Shown: positions 9,820 to 19,480, numbered from the stretch's first letter. The stretch: DNA of 64,000 bases from Bacillus subtilis (GCA_021733665.1 JAHREI010000001.1:186001-250000), one strand, 5' to 3'. Numbers and translations: made by a program. Notes: a model not told the origin generated them from the letters alone.

Positions 9820-10251
9820 TTACAGCTCAATCACATCATCTTTCGATGTGTTTTTACGGCGCTCAGCCATGAAGCGTTCGAATTCTTCACGGTCGCGGGC
9901 GCGGCGCAGTTCACGAATATGCGCTTCAAATTCAGAGCGGGCTTCATCAAGCTTGCGACGCTCTTCATCAAGGCGCTTCAACTCTTCATCACGCCAGTCG
10001 TCAAAAGCGCTGTTGCCGGTCGATTGCATGCCGCCGGTGAAGCGGGAGAACTCCTGAGTTTTGCGGCGACATTTACCGACAAAATCATCAGTTGCCTGAT
10101 TGATGTCGTGTTTCACACCGGGCAGGCGGTCGCCCCAGATGATATAAGCCAACATGGCGAGACCAAGCGGCCAGAAAAAGACAAAGCCCAAGACCATCAA
10201 AGCAATTGTTGCCGGCGTCCAGGCTGGGCGGATCAATGCGGTTCTGTTCAT
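9820..10251 (-). CDS. DUF2852 membrane protein
   Basis: 143 residues. One strongly hydrophobic segment (about residues 12-34, ATIALMVLGFVFFWPLGLAM) is followed by a charged helical tail from about residue 75 to the end rich in E, R and K that looks like a coiled coil. This layout matches DUF2852 proteins of Rhizobiales, function unknown. The start at 10251 (MNRTALIRPAWTP) follows CGGAG; an earlier in-frame ATG at 10296 has no ribosome site. Flanked by its own terminator. Confidence 0.85.
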   Translation of the reverse strand: MNRTALIRPAWTPATIALMVLGFVFFWPLGLAMLAYIIWGDRLPGVKHDINQATDDFVGKCRRKTQEFSRFTGGMQSTGNSAFDDWRDEELKRLDEERRKLDEARSEFEAHIRELRRARDREEFERFMAERRKNTSKDDVIEL

Positions 10252-10335
10252 AAAATGGCTCCGTAAATCGGCTTGACCATCAGAAGTGATCATCAATTGC
10301 TAAAATACGTGGTGTGAGCCGGAGGGAAATTCAAG

Positions 10336-10371
10336 AAAAACCCCGCAAAATCGGTGTTTCCGCAGGGTTTC
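10336..10371 (-). terminator. Likely terminator of the benE-like gene
   Basis: On the minus strand AACCCTGC pairs with GCGGGGTT (one G-U pair), followed by T-rich sequence. Confidence 0.65.
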
Positions 10372-10431
10372 AGGAAGTTGTTTTTCGATGATTCAAAGCT
10401 GATTTTTAAACTTTTTCAAAGATTTAAATTT

Positions 10432-11577
10432 TTAGCGATTTTTTGATAAATGATCCATTCCGGCGACGATCAGACCGGCGATCAGCGCCCAGAAAGCAGA
10501 GCCGATACCCAGAATAGTAATACCCGAGGCTGTGACGGCAAATGTGATGATAGCGGCAAACCGCTCATCTTGCTTGTTCAGGGCAAGAGCCAGCGCATTG
10601 ATGAACGGGCCGATCAATCCCAGTCCTGCAATCAGCATAATCAGTGCCGGTGGCAATACAGCAAAAATGGCGACCAGAGATGCGCCGAAAATAGCAAAGA
10701 CCAGATAGCACAGCGCATAGAACGGGCCTGTCAGCCAGCGCTGTTTCGGATCAGGGTGTGCATCATGACCGGTGCAGATCGCGGCTGAAATTGCCGCCAT
10801 ATTGCTGGTATGGGCGCCAAAAGGTGCCGAAATCAGTGAGACAAGGCCGGTCACTTGCAGACAGGCAGCCGTCGGCGGTTCATATCCGGCAGCGCGTAAG
10901 ACAGCAAAACCGGGCAGGTTCTGGGAGGCCATTGTTACCAGATAAAGCGGCAATGCCAGCCCGATCATGGCAGACACTGAAAACTCCGGTATGATCATCG
11001 TTAATGTGGAGAGTTCCGGTGCGGGCAGATTATCCGCACGGCCAAGCAGCAGGGCGAAAATCACACCGCCGATTAACACACTGATCACAGCCATTGCCGG
11101 ATTAAACAGGCGGATAATCAAAAACAGCGCAATCAGCGGCAAAACCAGCAAAGGGTCGAGCGACAGGGTTTTTGCGGCATTGATGACAAAGCTTGATAAA
11201 ACACCGGCGAGCATGCCGGAGGCGATGGATGCGGGAATACGCTCGACAAATTGTGCCACCGGCTTGATCAGGCCGGTGATGATGATCGCGAGGGCTGTGA
11301 CGATGAAAGCACCGACAGCCTCCTGCATGGTAAAGCCGATACTGGCGCCGATCAGCGCCAGCCCCGGTGTTGACCATGCCGTGATAATAGGAATGCGGTA
11401 ACGCCAGCTGAGATAACCGGATGAGACCGCAAGCGCCAGTGATATGGCGGTAACCCAGCTTGCCGTCTCGGTCTGCGTTGCGCCAAGTGCAGTCGCTGCC
11501 GCAATAATCAGCGCTAAAGTGCCGCCAAAACCAACAAAAGCTGCAACCGCAGCCGATGCTACCACTGAAAACCGCAT
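10432..11577 (-). CDS. BenE-family benzoate/H+ symporter-like permease
   Basis: 381-residue inner-membrane protein with about 11-12 hydrophobic segments, matching the BenE family of the NCS2-like transporter fold (WSTPGLALIGAS, GAHTSNMAAISAAICTG and the C-terminal LIAGLGLIGPFINAL region are family-like). BenE homologues import benzoate; the substrate here is not shown by the sequence and there are no benzoate-degradation genes nearby. Length is usual for the family. ATG 11577 follows GGGAGGGGATC, a good ribosome site. Confidence 0.9.
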   Translation of the reverse strand: MRFSVVASAAVAAFVGFGGTLALIIAAATALGATQTETASWVTAISLALAVSSGYLSWRYRIPIITAWSTPGLALIGASIGFTMQEAVGAFIVTALAIIITGLIKPVAQFVERIPASIASGMLAGVLSSFVINAAKTLSLDPLLVLPLIALFLIIRLFNPAMAVISVLIGGVIFALLLGRADNLPAPELSTLTMIIPEFSVSAMIGLALPLYLVTMASQNLPGFAVLRAAGYEPPTAACLQVTGLVSLISAPFGAHTSNMAAISAAICTGHDAHPDPKQRWLTGPFYALCYLVFAIFGASLVAIFAVLPPALIMLIAGLGLIGPFINALALALNKQDERFAAIITFAVTASGITILGIGSAFWALIAGLIVAGMDHLSKNR

Positions 11578-11610
11578 GATCCCCTCCCGATTATTGCAGG
11601 CTTTTTATTG

Positions 11611-12378
11611 TTATATTTGCGCGATCATTGCTTCAACGGAGCGTGTCAGCAAATCAAGATCTTGTGGGCGGGAGAGACGGTGATCTCCGTCGCGGATCAG
11701 GGTCAGCGTCACATTATCAACCGGCAGATGTTCGACGAGGCGCAGCGCATGGGCATAAGGCACATCAGGATCTTCCATCCCCTGCAGAATATGCACGGGG
11801 CAGCCGGTTTCAATAATACCGTTGAGCACCTGATTGCTACGTCCGTCCTCAATCAGATTTTTGGTGTAGATATAAGGTTGCGGTGAATATTCTGACGGTT
11901 CTTCAAAATAGCCTTTTTGCTCAAGCTGGTTTTTTTGATCTTCAGTCAGCTCTGGTTCCACCAAAGCTTGTGTAAAATCCGGAGCGGGGGCAAGCAGGAT
12001 CAGACCGGCAGGCTTCTCACCGGCTTTGATGAGTTCCTGCGCCATACGCAAAGCAATCCAGCCGCCCATAGAAGAGCCTATCAGGATTTGTGGGCCAGTT
12101 GTGAAAGCGCGGTAAGCGGCTAAACTTTGTTCCAGCCAGAGCGAGATTGTGCCGTCTTTGAATTCGCCGCCGGATTCACCGTGGCCGGAATAATCAAAAC
12201 GCAGCATGGCATGGTTGTTTTTCTCAGCCCATTGATCGAGATGCTGGGCTTTGCCGCCGAGCATGTCGGAGCAATAACCGCCAAGCCAGACAAGACCCGG
12301 GGCTTTGTCACCTTTTCTGGTGCGTGCGGCAATCGCGGTGCCGTTTACATCAAGAAAATTGGCTGCCTGATCTGTCAT
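11611..12378 (-). CDS. Alpha/beta hydrolase (ABHD10-like)
   Basis: 255-residue cytoplasmic serine hydrolase. The nucleophile elbow GSSMGG places Ser at residue 103; a GYCSD oxyanion region near 34-38, an FDYSGHGES loop near 61-69 and the GDHRLSRP histidine near the C-terminus complete the triad pattern. This resembles bacterial relatives of mammalian ABHD10 thioesterase. The start chosen is ATG 12378 with CAGGAG eight bases before; 20 extra codons upstream lack support. Substrate unknown. It lies divergent from infC. Confidence 0.88.
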   Translation of the reverse strand: MTDQAANFLDVNGTAIAARTRKGDKAPGLVWLGGYCSDMLGGKAQHLDQWAEKNNHAMLRFDYSGHGESGGEFKDGTISLWLEQSLAAYRAFTTGPQILIGSSMGGWIALRMAQELIKAGEKPAGLILLAPAPDFTQALVEPELTEDQKNQLEQKGYFEEPSEYSPQPYIYTKNLIEDGRSNQVLNGIIETGCPVHILQGMEDPDVPYAHALRLVEHLPVDNVTLTLIRDGDHRLSRPQDLDLLTRSVEAMIAQI

Positions 12379-12732
12379 CGGATACTCCTGACTCTGTGTT
12401 TTCATTCTATGCACTGTGATGAAACATTGCTGTAACAAGCTATAAACTTGAAATCTTACGAGGCAATGCTCATTTTAAAAACATGACTGTTCGGGCAGAT
12501 TTGCCTCAGCATTCATAAAACCGTGATCAAAAGCGGTTTTTTAGCCGGTTTTAAGGGCATTTTACTGCATTGTTATTGCCCCGAGGGGGGTGATTTGCAT
12601 TTCAAAAGATGCTATTGACTTGCGCGCTGCACTTAGACCATGGGTTGGTTGCAGGTGCAGCTGTGGTGTTTGCAGCCCGTACCAGAGCGCAAATTCACCG
12701 CATATGTTTAATAATTCGAGGAGAATACGACC
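12379..12732 (+). other. Intergenic leader between hydrolase gene and infC
   Basis: 354 bases without a convincing gene. It holds the AAAACCG...CGGTTTTTT hairpin at 12517-12542 and, just before infC, the ribosome site GAGGAG at 12718-12723. The infC promoter must lie here, but I cannot place it confidently; TTGACT near 12614 is one -35 candidate without a good -10. Confidence 0.5.
12517..12542 (+). repeat. AAAACCG/CGGTTTT hairpin, repeat family B
   Basis: AAAACCG and CGGTTTTTT are separated by 10 bases. It resembles a weak terminator, and also the AAACCGTTTTT-type intergenic elements at 24398 and 30774. Confidence 0.5.
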
Positions 12733-13272
12733 ATTCGCCGACCGTTCAGAGCGACGCCGGTCCAGAAAGACGGACCGCGCTCCAACCGAGATATCCGGGT
12801 ACCCCGGGTTCAGCTTATTGACGCCGAAGGCCAGAACCATGGCACCGTGACGATTCAGGAAGCCATTGCACTCGCTGAAGAAGCGGGTCTGGATCTTGTT
12901 GAGATCGTTCCTAATGCGGAGCCACCGGTTTGTAAGATCGTTGATCTTGGTAAGCTGAAATATCAGAACCAGAAAAAAGCTGCCGAAGCACGCAAGAAGC
13001 AAAAGACGGTTGAGATCAAAGAACTCAAAATGCGTCCTAATATCGACGATCACGATTATGAAGTGAAGTTGAAGGCCGCAGGTCGTTTCTTTGAGGATGG
13101 CGATAAGGTTAAAGTTACTTTGCGCTTCCGCGGCCGTGAAATGGCGCATCAGGAACTTGGCATGCAGCTGTTGCAGCGCGTGAAGGAAGATACTGCTGAA
13201 ATCGCTAAGGTTGAAGCAGAGCCAAAGCTTGAAGGCCGTCAGATGATGATGGTTCTCGCACCGCGCGGATAA
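12733..13272 (+). CDS. infC: Translation initiation factor IF-3 (ATT start)
   Basis: 179-residue IF-3, which keeps ribosomal subunits apart and checks initiator tRNA pairing. The only in-frame ATG-class codon near the front is GTG 12847, deep inside the N-domain; upstream the same frame encodes the conserved [20 protein letters not shown] segment. It begins at ATT 12733, nine bases after GAGGAG, and an in-frame TAA at 12712 bounds it. An AUU start is the classic device by which IF-3 represses its own translation, so autoregulation is very likely here. Both IF-3 domains are complete ([10 protein letters not shown] linker, [12 protein letters not shown]). A terminator follows. Confidence 0.95.
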   Translation: MRRPFRATPVQKDGPRSNRDIRVPRVQLIDAEGQNHGTVTIQEAIALAEEAGLDLVEIVPNAEPPVCKIVDLGKLKYQNQKKAAEARKKQKTVEIKELKMRPNIDDHDYEVKLKAAGRFFEDGDKVKVTLRFRGREMAHQELGMQLLQRVKEDTAEIAKVEAEPKLEGRQMMMVLAPRG

Positions 13273-13303
13273 GCAAAACAGTTTCTGTTTTGTAAAATGA
13301 AAT

Positions 13304-13326
13304 AGCCGCCTACGGGCGGCTTTTTA
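13304..13326 (+). terminator. infC terminator
   Basis: AGCCGCC-TACG-GGCGGCT stem followed by TTTTATTT. A weaker hairpin CAAAACAgtttcTGTTTTG precedes it at 13274-13292. Confidence 0.88.
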
Positions 13327-13580
13327 TTTAGACTCTTTAGAGTTGCTTTTTACTGTAATTATGCGTATTGAAACGCTGTTCAAACCGACCGGCAGGGCAT
13401 GCCGTGGCGGTTTTGTATGCTTTTCGGGCTTTGGTCGGCCTGAAAGTACAATCGAGTCTTTGTCTTCTGCAGACAAAACGTCTTGAAAATAAGACCCGGA
13501 GTGCAGTGCACGAGGGGGATTTACACAAGAGGCGTGAAGTATCGCAGATACGGCAGGGACTAAAATTAAGGAGTAGCAAA
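13327..13580 (+). promoter_or_regulatory. Candidate structured leader of rpmI-rplT
   Basis: 254 bases between the infC terminator and rpmI with no gene of their own. They include a long-range pair CCGACC (near 13386) / GGTCGG (near 13433), a strong local hairpin TTTGTCT-tctgc-AGACAAA (about 13457-13475) and a purine-rich tract before the rpmI ribosome site. In other bacteria this operon is feedback-controlled by L20 binding the leader; whether this leader does so is inference. Confidence 0.45.
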
Positions 13581-13784
13581 ATGCCCAAGATGAAGACCAA
13601 ATCTGCTGCCAAGAAACGGTTCAAAATCACCGGTACTGGTAAAGTGATGGCTGCTGCAGCTGGCAAGCGTCACGGTATGATCAAGCGTTCAAACAAGTTC
13701 ATTCGCGATGCACGCGGCACCATGGTTCTCTCCGAGGCCGATGCCAAAGTTGTTGTCAAGAATTACCTGCCGAACGGCCTGTAA
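13581..13784 (+). CDS. rpmI: 50S ribosomal protein L35
   Basis: 67 residues, basic, starting [14 protein letters not shown], the L35 signature; the usual length is 65-67. ATG 13581 has AAGGAG eight bases upstream; the longer in-frame extension is leader sequence. Cotranscribed with rplT 24 bases downstream. Confidence 0.97.
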   Translation: MPKMKTKSAAKKRFKITGTGKVMAAAAGKRHGMIKRSNKFIRDARGTMVLSEADAKVVVKNYLPNGL

Positions 13785-13808
13785 GCATTAGTTTAAGGAT
13801 ATCATACC

Positions 13809-14210
13809 ATGGCACGTGTTAAACGCGGCGTGACAGCTCACGCAAAGCACAAAAAAGTCCTGAAGCAGGCTGAAGGTTTCCGCGGTCGTCGTAAAAATAC
13901 GATCCGCACAGCTAAAGCTGCTGTCGATCGTTCGAAACAGTATGCATATCGCGATCGCAAGAACCGCAAGCGCACTTTCCGCGCTCTGTGGATTCAGCGT
14001 ATCAATGCTGCTGTTCGTATGCATGGCCTGACCTATGGCCGTTTCATCGATGGTCTTGCTAAAGCGAACATCGAAGTAGACCGTAAGGTTCTGTCGGATC
14101 TGGCTATTCATGAGCCAGCAGCATTCGGCGCGCTTGTTGCATCCGCAAAGAAAGCGCTTGAATATCTGAAAGACACAACACCAAATGCTTTTGAGTCTGC
14201 TGTCAACTAA
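13809..14210 (+). CDS. rplT: 50S ribosomal protein L20
   Basis: 133 residues, very basic N-terminal half ([15 protein letters not shown]), then the [16 protein letters not shown] globular part. It binds 23S rRNA early in 50S assembly and, in other bacteria, represses its own operon. Length and sequence are normal. It is followed by a strong terminator before pheS. Confidence 0.98.
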   Translation: MARVKRGVTAHAKHKKVLKQAEGFRGRRKNTIRTAKAAVDRSKQYAYRDRKNRKRTFRALWIQRINAAVRMHGLTYGRFIDGLAKANIEVDRKVLSDLAIHEPAAFGALVASAKKALEYLKDTTPNAFESAVN

Positions 14211-14248
14211 GCCAGCCGCTCTTCCAAAGCTTTTGTGATGTATTTGGA

Positions 14249-14282
14249 AAACCCGCGCTGGTGGTACTGGCGCGGGTTTTTC
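14249..14282 (+). terminator. rpmI-rplT terminator
   Basis: AAACCCGCGC (from 14249) pairs with GCGCGGGTTT (to 14279), followed by TTTCGTTT. Confidence 0.9.
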
Positions 14283-14397
14283 GTTTGAAATAGCTAAACA
14301 AAACGATATCGCAGAAGAGCAAGGCAGTTTTCCGGTTGCTGGATGCGAGAAAAACACCAGATGTTGTTGCACGGCACAATTATCAAGGATCTGAATA

Positions 14398-15507
14398 ATG
14401 AGTGATCTCTCACTACTCGAACAGGGCATTCTGGCAGAGATTGCCGCTGCCGGTGATGAACAGGCGATTGAGGCCGTGCGTGTTGCCGTTCTCGGTAAAA
14501 AAGGATCGGTTTCTGAGAAACTGAAATCCTTGGGCGCTATGTCTCCTGAAGAGCGTCAGACACAGGGACCGGCCATTAATGGTCTGAAAAACCGCGTCAC
14601 TGAAGCGCTGGCGACCCGTAAAACCGACCTGCGTAAAATTGCGATTGCTGAGAAGCTGGAGCGCGAAAAGGTTGATGTGACCTTGCCGGTGCGCAGCTCT
14701 GCGGCTTCGCGTGGTCGTATTCACCCGATTTCTCAGGTGATTGATGAGATTACGGCAATTTTTGCCGATATGGGCTTCTCGATTGCCGAAGGCTCGGACA
14801 TTGAAACCGATTATTACAACTTTACAGCGCTGAACTTCCCAGAAGGTCATCCGGCGCGTGAAATGCACGATACATTCTTCTTTAAGCCGGATGAGAATGG
14901 TGAGCGCAAATTGCTGCGCACCCATACATCGCCTGTTCAGGTGCATACGATGGAGAAGTTTGCTGCTCTGCGCGACAAGGAAGGCCGTGATGAGCCGATC
15001 CGTATCGTCATTCCGGGCAAGACCTATCGTATGGATTCCGATGCCACCCATTCGGCAATGTTCCATCAGGTTGAAGGCCTGGTTGTCGATAAATCGTCGA
15101 ATGTTGCCAATATCAAATGGGTTCTGGAAGAATTCTGTAAAGCGTTCTTTGAAGTCCCTTCAGTTAAGATGCGCCTGCGTCCGAGCTTCTTCCCTTTCAC
15201 TGAGCCGTCGATGGAAGTTGATATCCAGTGCGACCGCTCCGGTGGCAATGTGAAGTTCGGCGAAGGCAATGACTGGCTGGAAATTCTCGGCTGCGGCATG
15301 GTGCACCCGAATGTGCTGCGCAATGCAGGCTTTGATCCGGATGTCTATCAGGGCTTTGCCTGGGGTATGGGGATCGACCGCATTGCAATGTTGAAATATG
15401 GCATGCCTGATTTGCGCGCTTTCTTTGATGCAGATGTGCGCTGGCTCAATCACTATGGTTTCCGCCCGCTGGATCTGCCGACATTGTTCGGTGGTCTGAG
15501 CGCGTAA
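14398..15507 (+). CDS. pheS: Phenylalanyl-tRNA synthetase alpha subunit
   Basis: 369-residue catalytic subunit of the alpha2beta2 enzyme that charges tRNA-Phe. The N-terminal coiled coil spans roughly residues 1-90. Class II motifs are visible: HPISQV, the [10 protein letters not shown] motif (substrate pocket), [25 protein letters not shown], and motif 3 [14 protein letters not shown] near the C-terminus. ATG 14398 follows CAAGGATC. pheT starts 20 bases after the stop. Confidence 0.98.
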   Translation: MSDLSLLEQGILAEIAAAGDEQAIEAVRVAVLGKKGSVSEKLKSLGAMSPEERQTQGPAINGLKNRVTEALATRKTDLRKIAIAEKLEREKVDVTLPVRSSAASRGRIHPISQVIDEITAIFADMGFSIAEGSDIETDYYNFTALNFPEGHPAREMHDTFFFKPDENGERKLLRTHTSPVQVHTMEKFAALRDKEGRDEPIRIVIPGKTYRMDSDATHSAMFHQVEGLVVDKSSNVANIKWVLEEFCKAFFEVPSVKMRLRPSFFPFTEPSMEVDIQCDRSGGNVKFGEGNDWLEILGCGMVHPNVLRNAGFDPDVYQGFAWGMGIDRIAMLKYGMPDLRAFFDADVRWLNHYGFRPLDLPTLFGGLSA

Positions 15508-15527
15508 ATACAGGAAGGTATAAACAA

Positions 15528-17945
15528 ATGAAATTCACGCTTTCCTGGCTCAAGGATCACCTTGAAACCGACGCCACGCTGGAAGAAATCCTTGAAAAGC
15601 TGACAGATATCGGTCTGGAAGTGGACGGGGTTGATGACCGTGCGGCCTTCAAAACTTTTAAAATTGCCAAAGTGCTGACCGCTGTTCAGCATCCGGATGC
15701 TGATAAGCTGCGCGTTCTCACCGTGGATACCGGTGAAGGCCAGCCTGTACAGGTTGTGTGCGGTGCACCGAATGCCCGCGCCGGTCTGGTGGGCGTACTC
15801 GGCAAGCCTGGTGATTATGTGCCGGGTCTGGATGTCACGCTGTCTGTCGGCAAAATCCGCGGCGTTGAAAGCTTCGGCATGATGTGTTCCGAGCGTGAGC
15901 TGGAACTGTCGGATGAGCATAACGGCATTATCGATCTGCCGGAAGATGCTCCGGTAGGCATGAGCTTTGCGACCTATATGGGCATTGATGATCCGATTAT
16001 TGAAGTCGGCCTCACACCAAACCGTGCGGATTGCACCGGTGTGCATGGTATTGCCCGTGATCTGGCAGCAGCCGGTCTTGGTAAGCTCAAAGGTGATGTG
16101 ATTGCGCCGGTCAAAGGTGCAGGCGCTACACCGGTTAAAGTTATTCTCGATCAGGATGCTGAAAAGCCGTTCTGTAACGGTTTTTCGTTACGTCTGGTGA
16201 AGGGTGTTAAAAACGGCCCGAGCCCGAAATGGCTGCAGCAGCGCCTTACAGCAATTGGCCTGCGCCCGATCAATGCACTCGTGGATATCACCAATTATGT
16301 GACCTTCGATTATGGCCGCCCGCTGCATGTGTTTGATGCTGCTAAAGTGCAGGGTAATCTGACCGTTCGCGCTGCCAAGGAAGGCGAAACCGTGCTGGCA
16401 CTGGATCAGCGCGAATATAAGCTCTCAGATAATCATTATGTGATTGCTGATGAAAAAGGCGTGGAATCCATTGCGGGTATCATGGGCGGTGAACATTCCG
16501 GTTGTGATGAAAACACCACCGATGTGCTGATTGAGTCTGCACTTTGGGATGCACGCATGATTGCGCGTACCGGTCGTGAACTGGGCATCATCACCGATGC
16601 ACGTTATCGTTTTGAACGCGGCGTTGATCCGGAAATGATGGAATCTGGTGTGGAACTGGCGACAAAACTGGTGCTGGATTTCTGCGGCGGTGAGCCAACC
16701 GAAACAGAGACTGTCGGCTATACACCATATAGCCCGCGCGCCATTGCGTTTCCGGTATCGGAAGTCAAGCGCCTGACAGGTCTTGAGGTTGCCTATCAGG
16801 ATGCTGCTGATATTCTGACACGTCTCGGCTTCGCTGTTGAAGGTGATGGTAAGGCTGTTCTTCAGGTTAAAGTGCCGTCATGGCGCGGTGACGTAGAAGG
16901 CAAGGCCGATCTGGTTGAAGAAGTGATGCGTATTCATGGCATCAATCAGATTGAACCGCAGCCACTGCCGAATATGGGCAGCGTAAACACCAAAATCCTG
17001 ACCACGCTGCAAATCCGTACCCGTCTTGCCAAACGCATTCTGGCGACACGCGGCATGATGGAAGCTGTGACCTATTCCTTCATTTCGGAAGAACAAGCGA
17101 AAGCTTTCGGCGGCGGTAAGCCGGAACTGAAACTGGCGAACCCGATTGCAGCGGATATGTCGGATATGCGCCCGAGCCTGTTGCCGGGTCTGCTCTCTGC
17201 GGCACAGCGCAATGCCGATCGCGGTTTTGCTGATCTGGCACTGTTTGAAGTGTCGGGCACCTATGAAGGCGATAAGCCGGAAGACCAGCGCCGTGTGGCT
17301 GGCGGTATCCGTCGTGGTACAGCCGGTGTTGAAGGTGCAGGCCGCTTCTGGTCAGGCAATGCGCAGACTGTTGGCGTGTTTGATGCCAAGGCTGATGCGC
17401 TGGCTGTTCTTGAAGCCTGTGGTGCACCGGTTGACCGCATTCAGGTCGAAGCCGGTGGTCCGTCATGGTATCATCCGGGTCGTTCCGGCACATTGAAACT
17501 CGGCCCTAAAGTGGTGCTGGGTTACTTCGGTGAGTTCCATCCGGATGCACTGGAACTGCTGGATGTGTCCGGCGCTCTGTGCGGCTTTGAAGTGTATATT
17601 GATGCGATCCCTGAGCCTAAGCAGAAGTCCGGTGCAACCAAACCTGCACTGACATTGTCTCAGTTCCAGAGCGTGAAACGTGACTTTGCTTTTGTCGTCG
17701 ACAGCACAGTTGAAGCAGCAGCAATTGTCCGTGCGGTAAATTCTGCTGAGAAGAAGCTGATTGCCGGTGCGCAGGTGTTTGATATCTTTACAGGTGCATC
17801 ACTGGGTGAAGGCAAGAAGTCTGTTGCGGTGGAAGTTGTCTTGCAGCCGCTTGACCGCACTCTGACTGAAGAAGATCTGGAAGCAACAGCCAAGCGTATT
17901 GTCGAAGCTGTAGCTAAGCAGACCGGCGGCACATTACGCGGCTGA
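15528..17945 (+). CDS. pheT: Phenylalanyl-tRNA synthetase beta subunit
   Basis: 805-residue beta subunit. Domain order is complete: EMAP/Trbp111-like tRNA-binding domain (about residues 40-150, with [10 protein letters not shown] and VVCGAPNAR), B3/4 editing domain, B5, catalytic-like core, and a C-terminal FDX-ACB anticodon-binding domain ([13 protein letters not shown]...). RBS AGGAAGG precedes ATG 15528. Terminator directly downstream. Length is normal for the family. Confidence 0.98.
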   Translation: MKFTLSWLKDHLETDATLEEILEKLTDIGLEVDGVDDRAAFKTFKIAKVLTAVQHPDADKLRVLTVDTGEGQPVQVVCGAPNARAGLVGVLGKPGDYVPGLDVTLSVGKIRGVESFGMMCSERELELSDEHNGIIDLPEDAPVGMSFATYMGIDDPIIEVGLTPNRADCTGVHGIARDLAAAGLGKLKGDVIAPVKGAGATPVKVILDQDAEKPFCNGFSLRLVKGVKNGPSPKWLQQRLTAIGLRPINALVDITNYVTFDYGRPLHVFDAAKVQGNLTVRAAKEGETVLALDQREYKLSDNHYVIADEKGVESIAGIMGGEHSGCDENTTDVLIESALWDARMIARTGRELGIITDARYRFERGVDPEMMESGVELATKLVLDFCGGEPTETETVGYTPYSPRAIAFPVSEVKRLTGLEVAYQDAADILTRLGFAVEGDGKAVLQVKVPSWRGDVEGKADLVEEVMRIHGINQIEPQPLPNMGSVNTKILTTLQIRTRLAKRILATRGMMEAVTYSFISEEQAKAFGGGKPELKLANPIAADMSDMRPSLLPGLLSAAQRNADRGFADLALFEVSGTYEGDKPEDQRRVAGGIRRGTAGVEGAGRFWSGNAQTVGVFDAKADALAVLEACGAPVDRIQVEAGGPSWYHPGRSGTLKLGPKVVLGYFGEFHPDALELLDVSGALCGFEVYIDAIPEPKQKSGATKPALTLSQFQSVKRDFAFVVDSTVEAAAIVRAVNSAEKKLIAGAQVFDIFTGASLGEGKKSVAVEVVLQPLDRTLTEEDLEATAKRIVEAVAKQTGGTLRG

Positions 17946-17981
17946 TCGGGGCGCGGTTAATAAGCTGACACTGAAAATAAG

Positions 17982-18008
17982 AAACCCGCCATTCCGGCGG
18001 GTTTTTTT
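17982..18008 (+). terminator. pheST terminator
   Basis: AAACCCGCC-ATTCC-GGCGGGTTT stem followed by TTTT; the A-run also allows use by the convergent glyoxalase gene. Confidence 0.92.
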
Positions 18009-18018
18009 GTATTTATAT

Positions 18019-18372
18019 TTAACCGCGAAGGCCGATACAATTGCTCCACGGATCGCGGATCTGGCACATGCGTAATCCGTCTTGAATATTTAAAGGACCC
18101 CGATAGAGAGTGCCGCCAATTGAGACTAAATGCGCGACAGCCTGATCAAAATCTTCGACCTGCCAATAGACAACAGAACCGGCAGCACCTGAAGCTACTT
18201 TTTCATCGGCAGGCACAATTTCCAGATCAATGGAACCGATTTTAAGATAGTCAAAGTCAAATTCTTCCAGCCGCTGTGCCTTAGCCTGCGGAAAAGCCCG
18301 CTGATACCATTGCAAAGCTGCAGTAACATCACTGACATGGATGAGGACGGAGGCGATTGTCTGATTGGTCAT
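18019..18372 (-). CDS. Glyoxalase/VOC-superfamily protein
   Basis: 117-residue single-domain VOC protein. It opens with the ASVLIHVSDVTAALQWY beta-alpha unit and ends with the IRDPWSNCIGLRG strand; an LEIVP strand gives one of the usual metal ligands. Substrate cannot be told from sequence. Last of a minus-strand trio tetR-GFA-VOC, with 6 bases from the GFA stop to this start, so probably one transcript with a detoxification flavour. Confidence 0.88.
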   Translation of the reverse strand: MTNQTIASVLIHVSDVTAALQWYQRAFPQAKAQRLEEFDFDYLKIGSIDLEIVPADEKVASGAAGSVVYWQVEDFDQAVAHLVSIGGTLYRGPLNIQDGLRMCQIRDPWSNCIGLRG

Positions 18373-18378
18373 CTGTTT

Positions 18379-18765
18379 CTACCGGCGATCCGGATGCCAC
18401 CAGTCGGGCTTCATATCTTCGAAAGACGTGTATTCCGGTGCAAATTCCGGCTGGTTATTGTCGTCAAAACAGCCAAGCAGCAGGGCTACAACCGGTTCAT
18501 CGTCAATTGCCCCGATGGAGCTGCCGCAGCTCGAGCAGAAAGCGCGCTGGGAATAATGGGAAGAACGATAGGTAGCCGGTTCCCCGCCTTCACCTGTCCA
18601 ACGCACGGCTTGGGCTGCAAATTCTACCCAGACAGCCGTGAGCGCTCCGGTATGTTGCTGACAGTTCTTGCAGCAGCAGCTATGCGGTTTAAGCTTCAAA
18701 GGATCGCCTGTGGCCTCAAAGCGGATGGAGCCGCACAAACAGCCGCCGCGATAGGTTTTCATCAT
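18379..18765 (-). CDS. GFA (CENP-V/GFA domain) zinc protein
   Basis: 128-residue protein of the glutathione-dependent formaldehyde-activating enzyme (Gfa) family. Zinc ligands are visible as CLCGSIRF near the N-terminus, HSCCCKNCQQHTGA near residues 28-41 and FCSSCGSSIG near 76-85. Gfa proteins join formaldehyde to glutathione or bind similar adducts, but many members have unknown substrates. An ATGATG start leaves 128 or 127 residues. It lies 19 bases downstream of the tetR gene and 6 upstream of the VOC gene. Confidence 0.9.
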   Translation of the reverse strand: MMKTYRGGCLCGSIRFEATGDPLKLKPHSCCCKNCQQHTGALTAVWVEFAAQAVRWTGEGGEPATYRSSHYSQRAFCSSCGSSIGAIDDEPVVALLLGCFDDNNQPEFAPEYTSFEDMKPDWWHPDRR

Positions 18766-18784
18766 TGTTTTGATGTCCCGTTTG

Positions 18785-19393
18785 TCAGGCCGGTACTGTT
18801 ACACGCTCAGGCATGGCACGCATAGCCATTTCAATAATGCTTTGGATTGCTTCCCTGCTGCCGCCGTCACGGGCTTCATAGGACAGGCTCTGCAACATAG
18901 CATGGTAGAATTCCGCCATCTGGGTCAGATCGGTGCCTTCCGGCAGATCACCGTCTTGCAGTGCACGTTCACAGCGGGCAAAAATCCGTTCAAATGAAGT
19001 CTGGCGAATAGCTTTGAGAAACTCTTTGACCTGTATGTTCTCCGGTTTGCACTGGATGCTGCTGACACTGACCATGCAGCCGCCTGCAGGGCAGGCATAG
19101 ACCTTATCCGCATGGGTTTCGAGCATAGCGCGAATGCCTTGCTGAATGGTAGCTGCCTGATCCAGCGCAACAAGCGGCGCGCCGCCGATTGTTGCGGTAT
19201 AGTGATCGACCGCCTCACGGAAGGCCTGCTCCTTGGAGCCGAAAGCCGCATAGAAGCTGGGCGGTGTAATACCGATGGCCGCAGTAAAGTCGTTAATCTG
19301 GGCGCATTCATAGCCTTTTTCCCAGAAAACCTTCATCACACTGTTCAGCGCAACTTCCCTGTCGAAACTGCGGGGTCTGCCGCGTAAAGCCAT
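18785..19393 (-). CDS. TetR-family transcriptional regulator
   Basis: 202-residue repressor-type regulator. The N-terminal helix-turn-helix reads GRPRSFDREVAL...GYECAQINDFTAAIGITPPSFYAAFGSKEQAF (residues about 4-52). The C-terminal ligand domain carries CPAGGCMVS near residue 103, typical of the TetR subgroup with a cysteine pair. The start at 19393 follows AAAGAAAGG; 12 extra codons upstream are unlikely. It is divergent from the MFS gene and shares a 97-base control region with an inverted repeat (19457-19480), so it probably regulates that pump and its own operon. Confidence 0.92.
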   Translation of the reverse strand: MALRGRPRSFDREVALNSVMKVFWEKGYECAQINDFTAAIGITPPSFYAAFGSKEQAFREAVDHYTATIGGAPLVALDQAATIQQGIRAMLETHADKVYACPAGGCMVSVSSIQCKPENIQVKEFLKAIRQTSFERIFARCERALQDGDLPEGTDLTQMAEFYHAMLQSLSYEARDGGSREAIQSIIEMAMRAMPERVTVPA

Positions 19394-19429
19394 CTCATAC
19401 CTTTCTTTAGTATGTCTTATATAATTCAC

Positions 19430-19457
19430 TTGACCGCAGCATTCAAGTTGCTATGAA
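19430..19457 (+). promoter_or_regulatory. Candidate promoter of the MFS pump
   Basis: -35 TTGACC (19430-19435) and -10 TATGAA (19452-19457), 16-base spacer. The expected start point falls inside the inverted repeat 19457-19480, which would suit TetR-type repression. Confidence 0.45.
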
Positions 19458-19480
19458 TTATGTAATCCTCACTACATAAT
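19457..19480. promoter_or_regulatory. Inverted repeat, candidate TetR operator
   Basis: ATTATGTA (19457-19464) and TACATAAT (19473-19480) are a perfect 8-bp inverted repeat with an 8-base spacer, lying in the tetR/MFS divergent region just before the MFS start codon. Confidence 0.65.
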
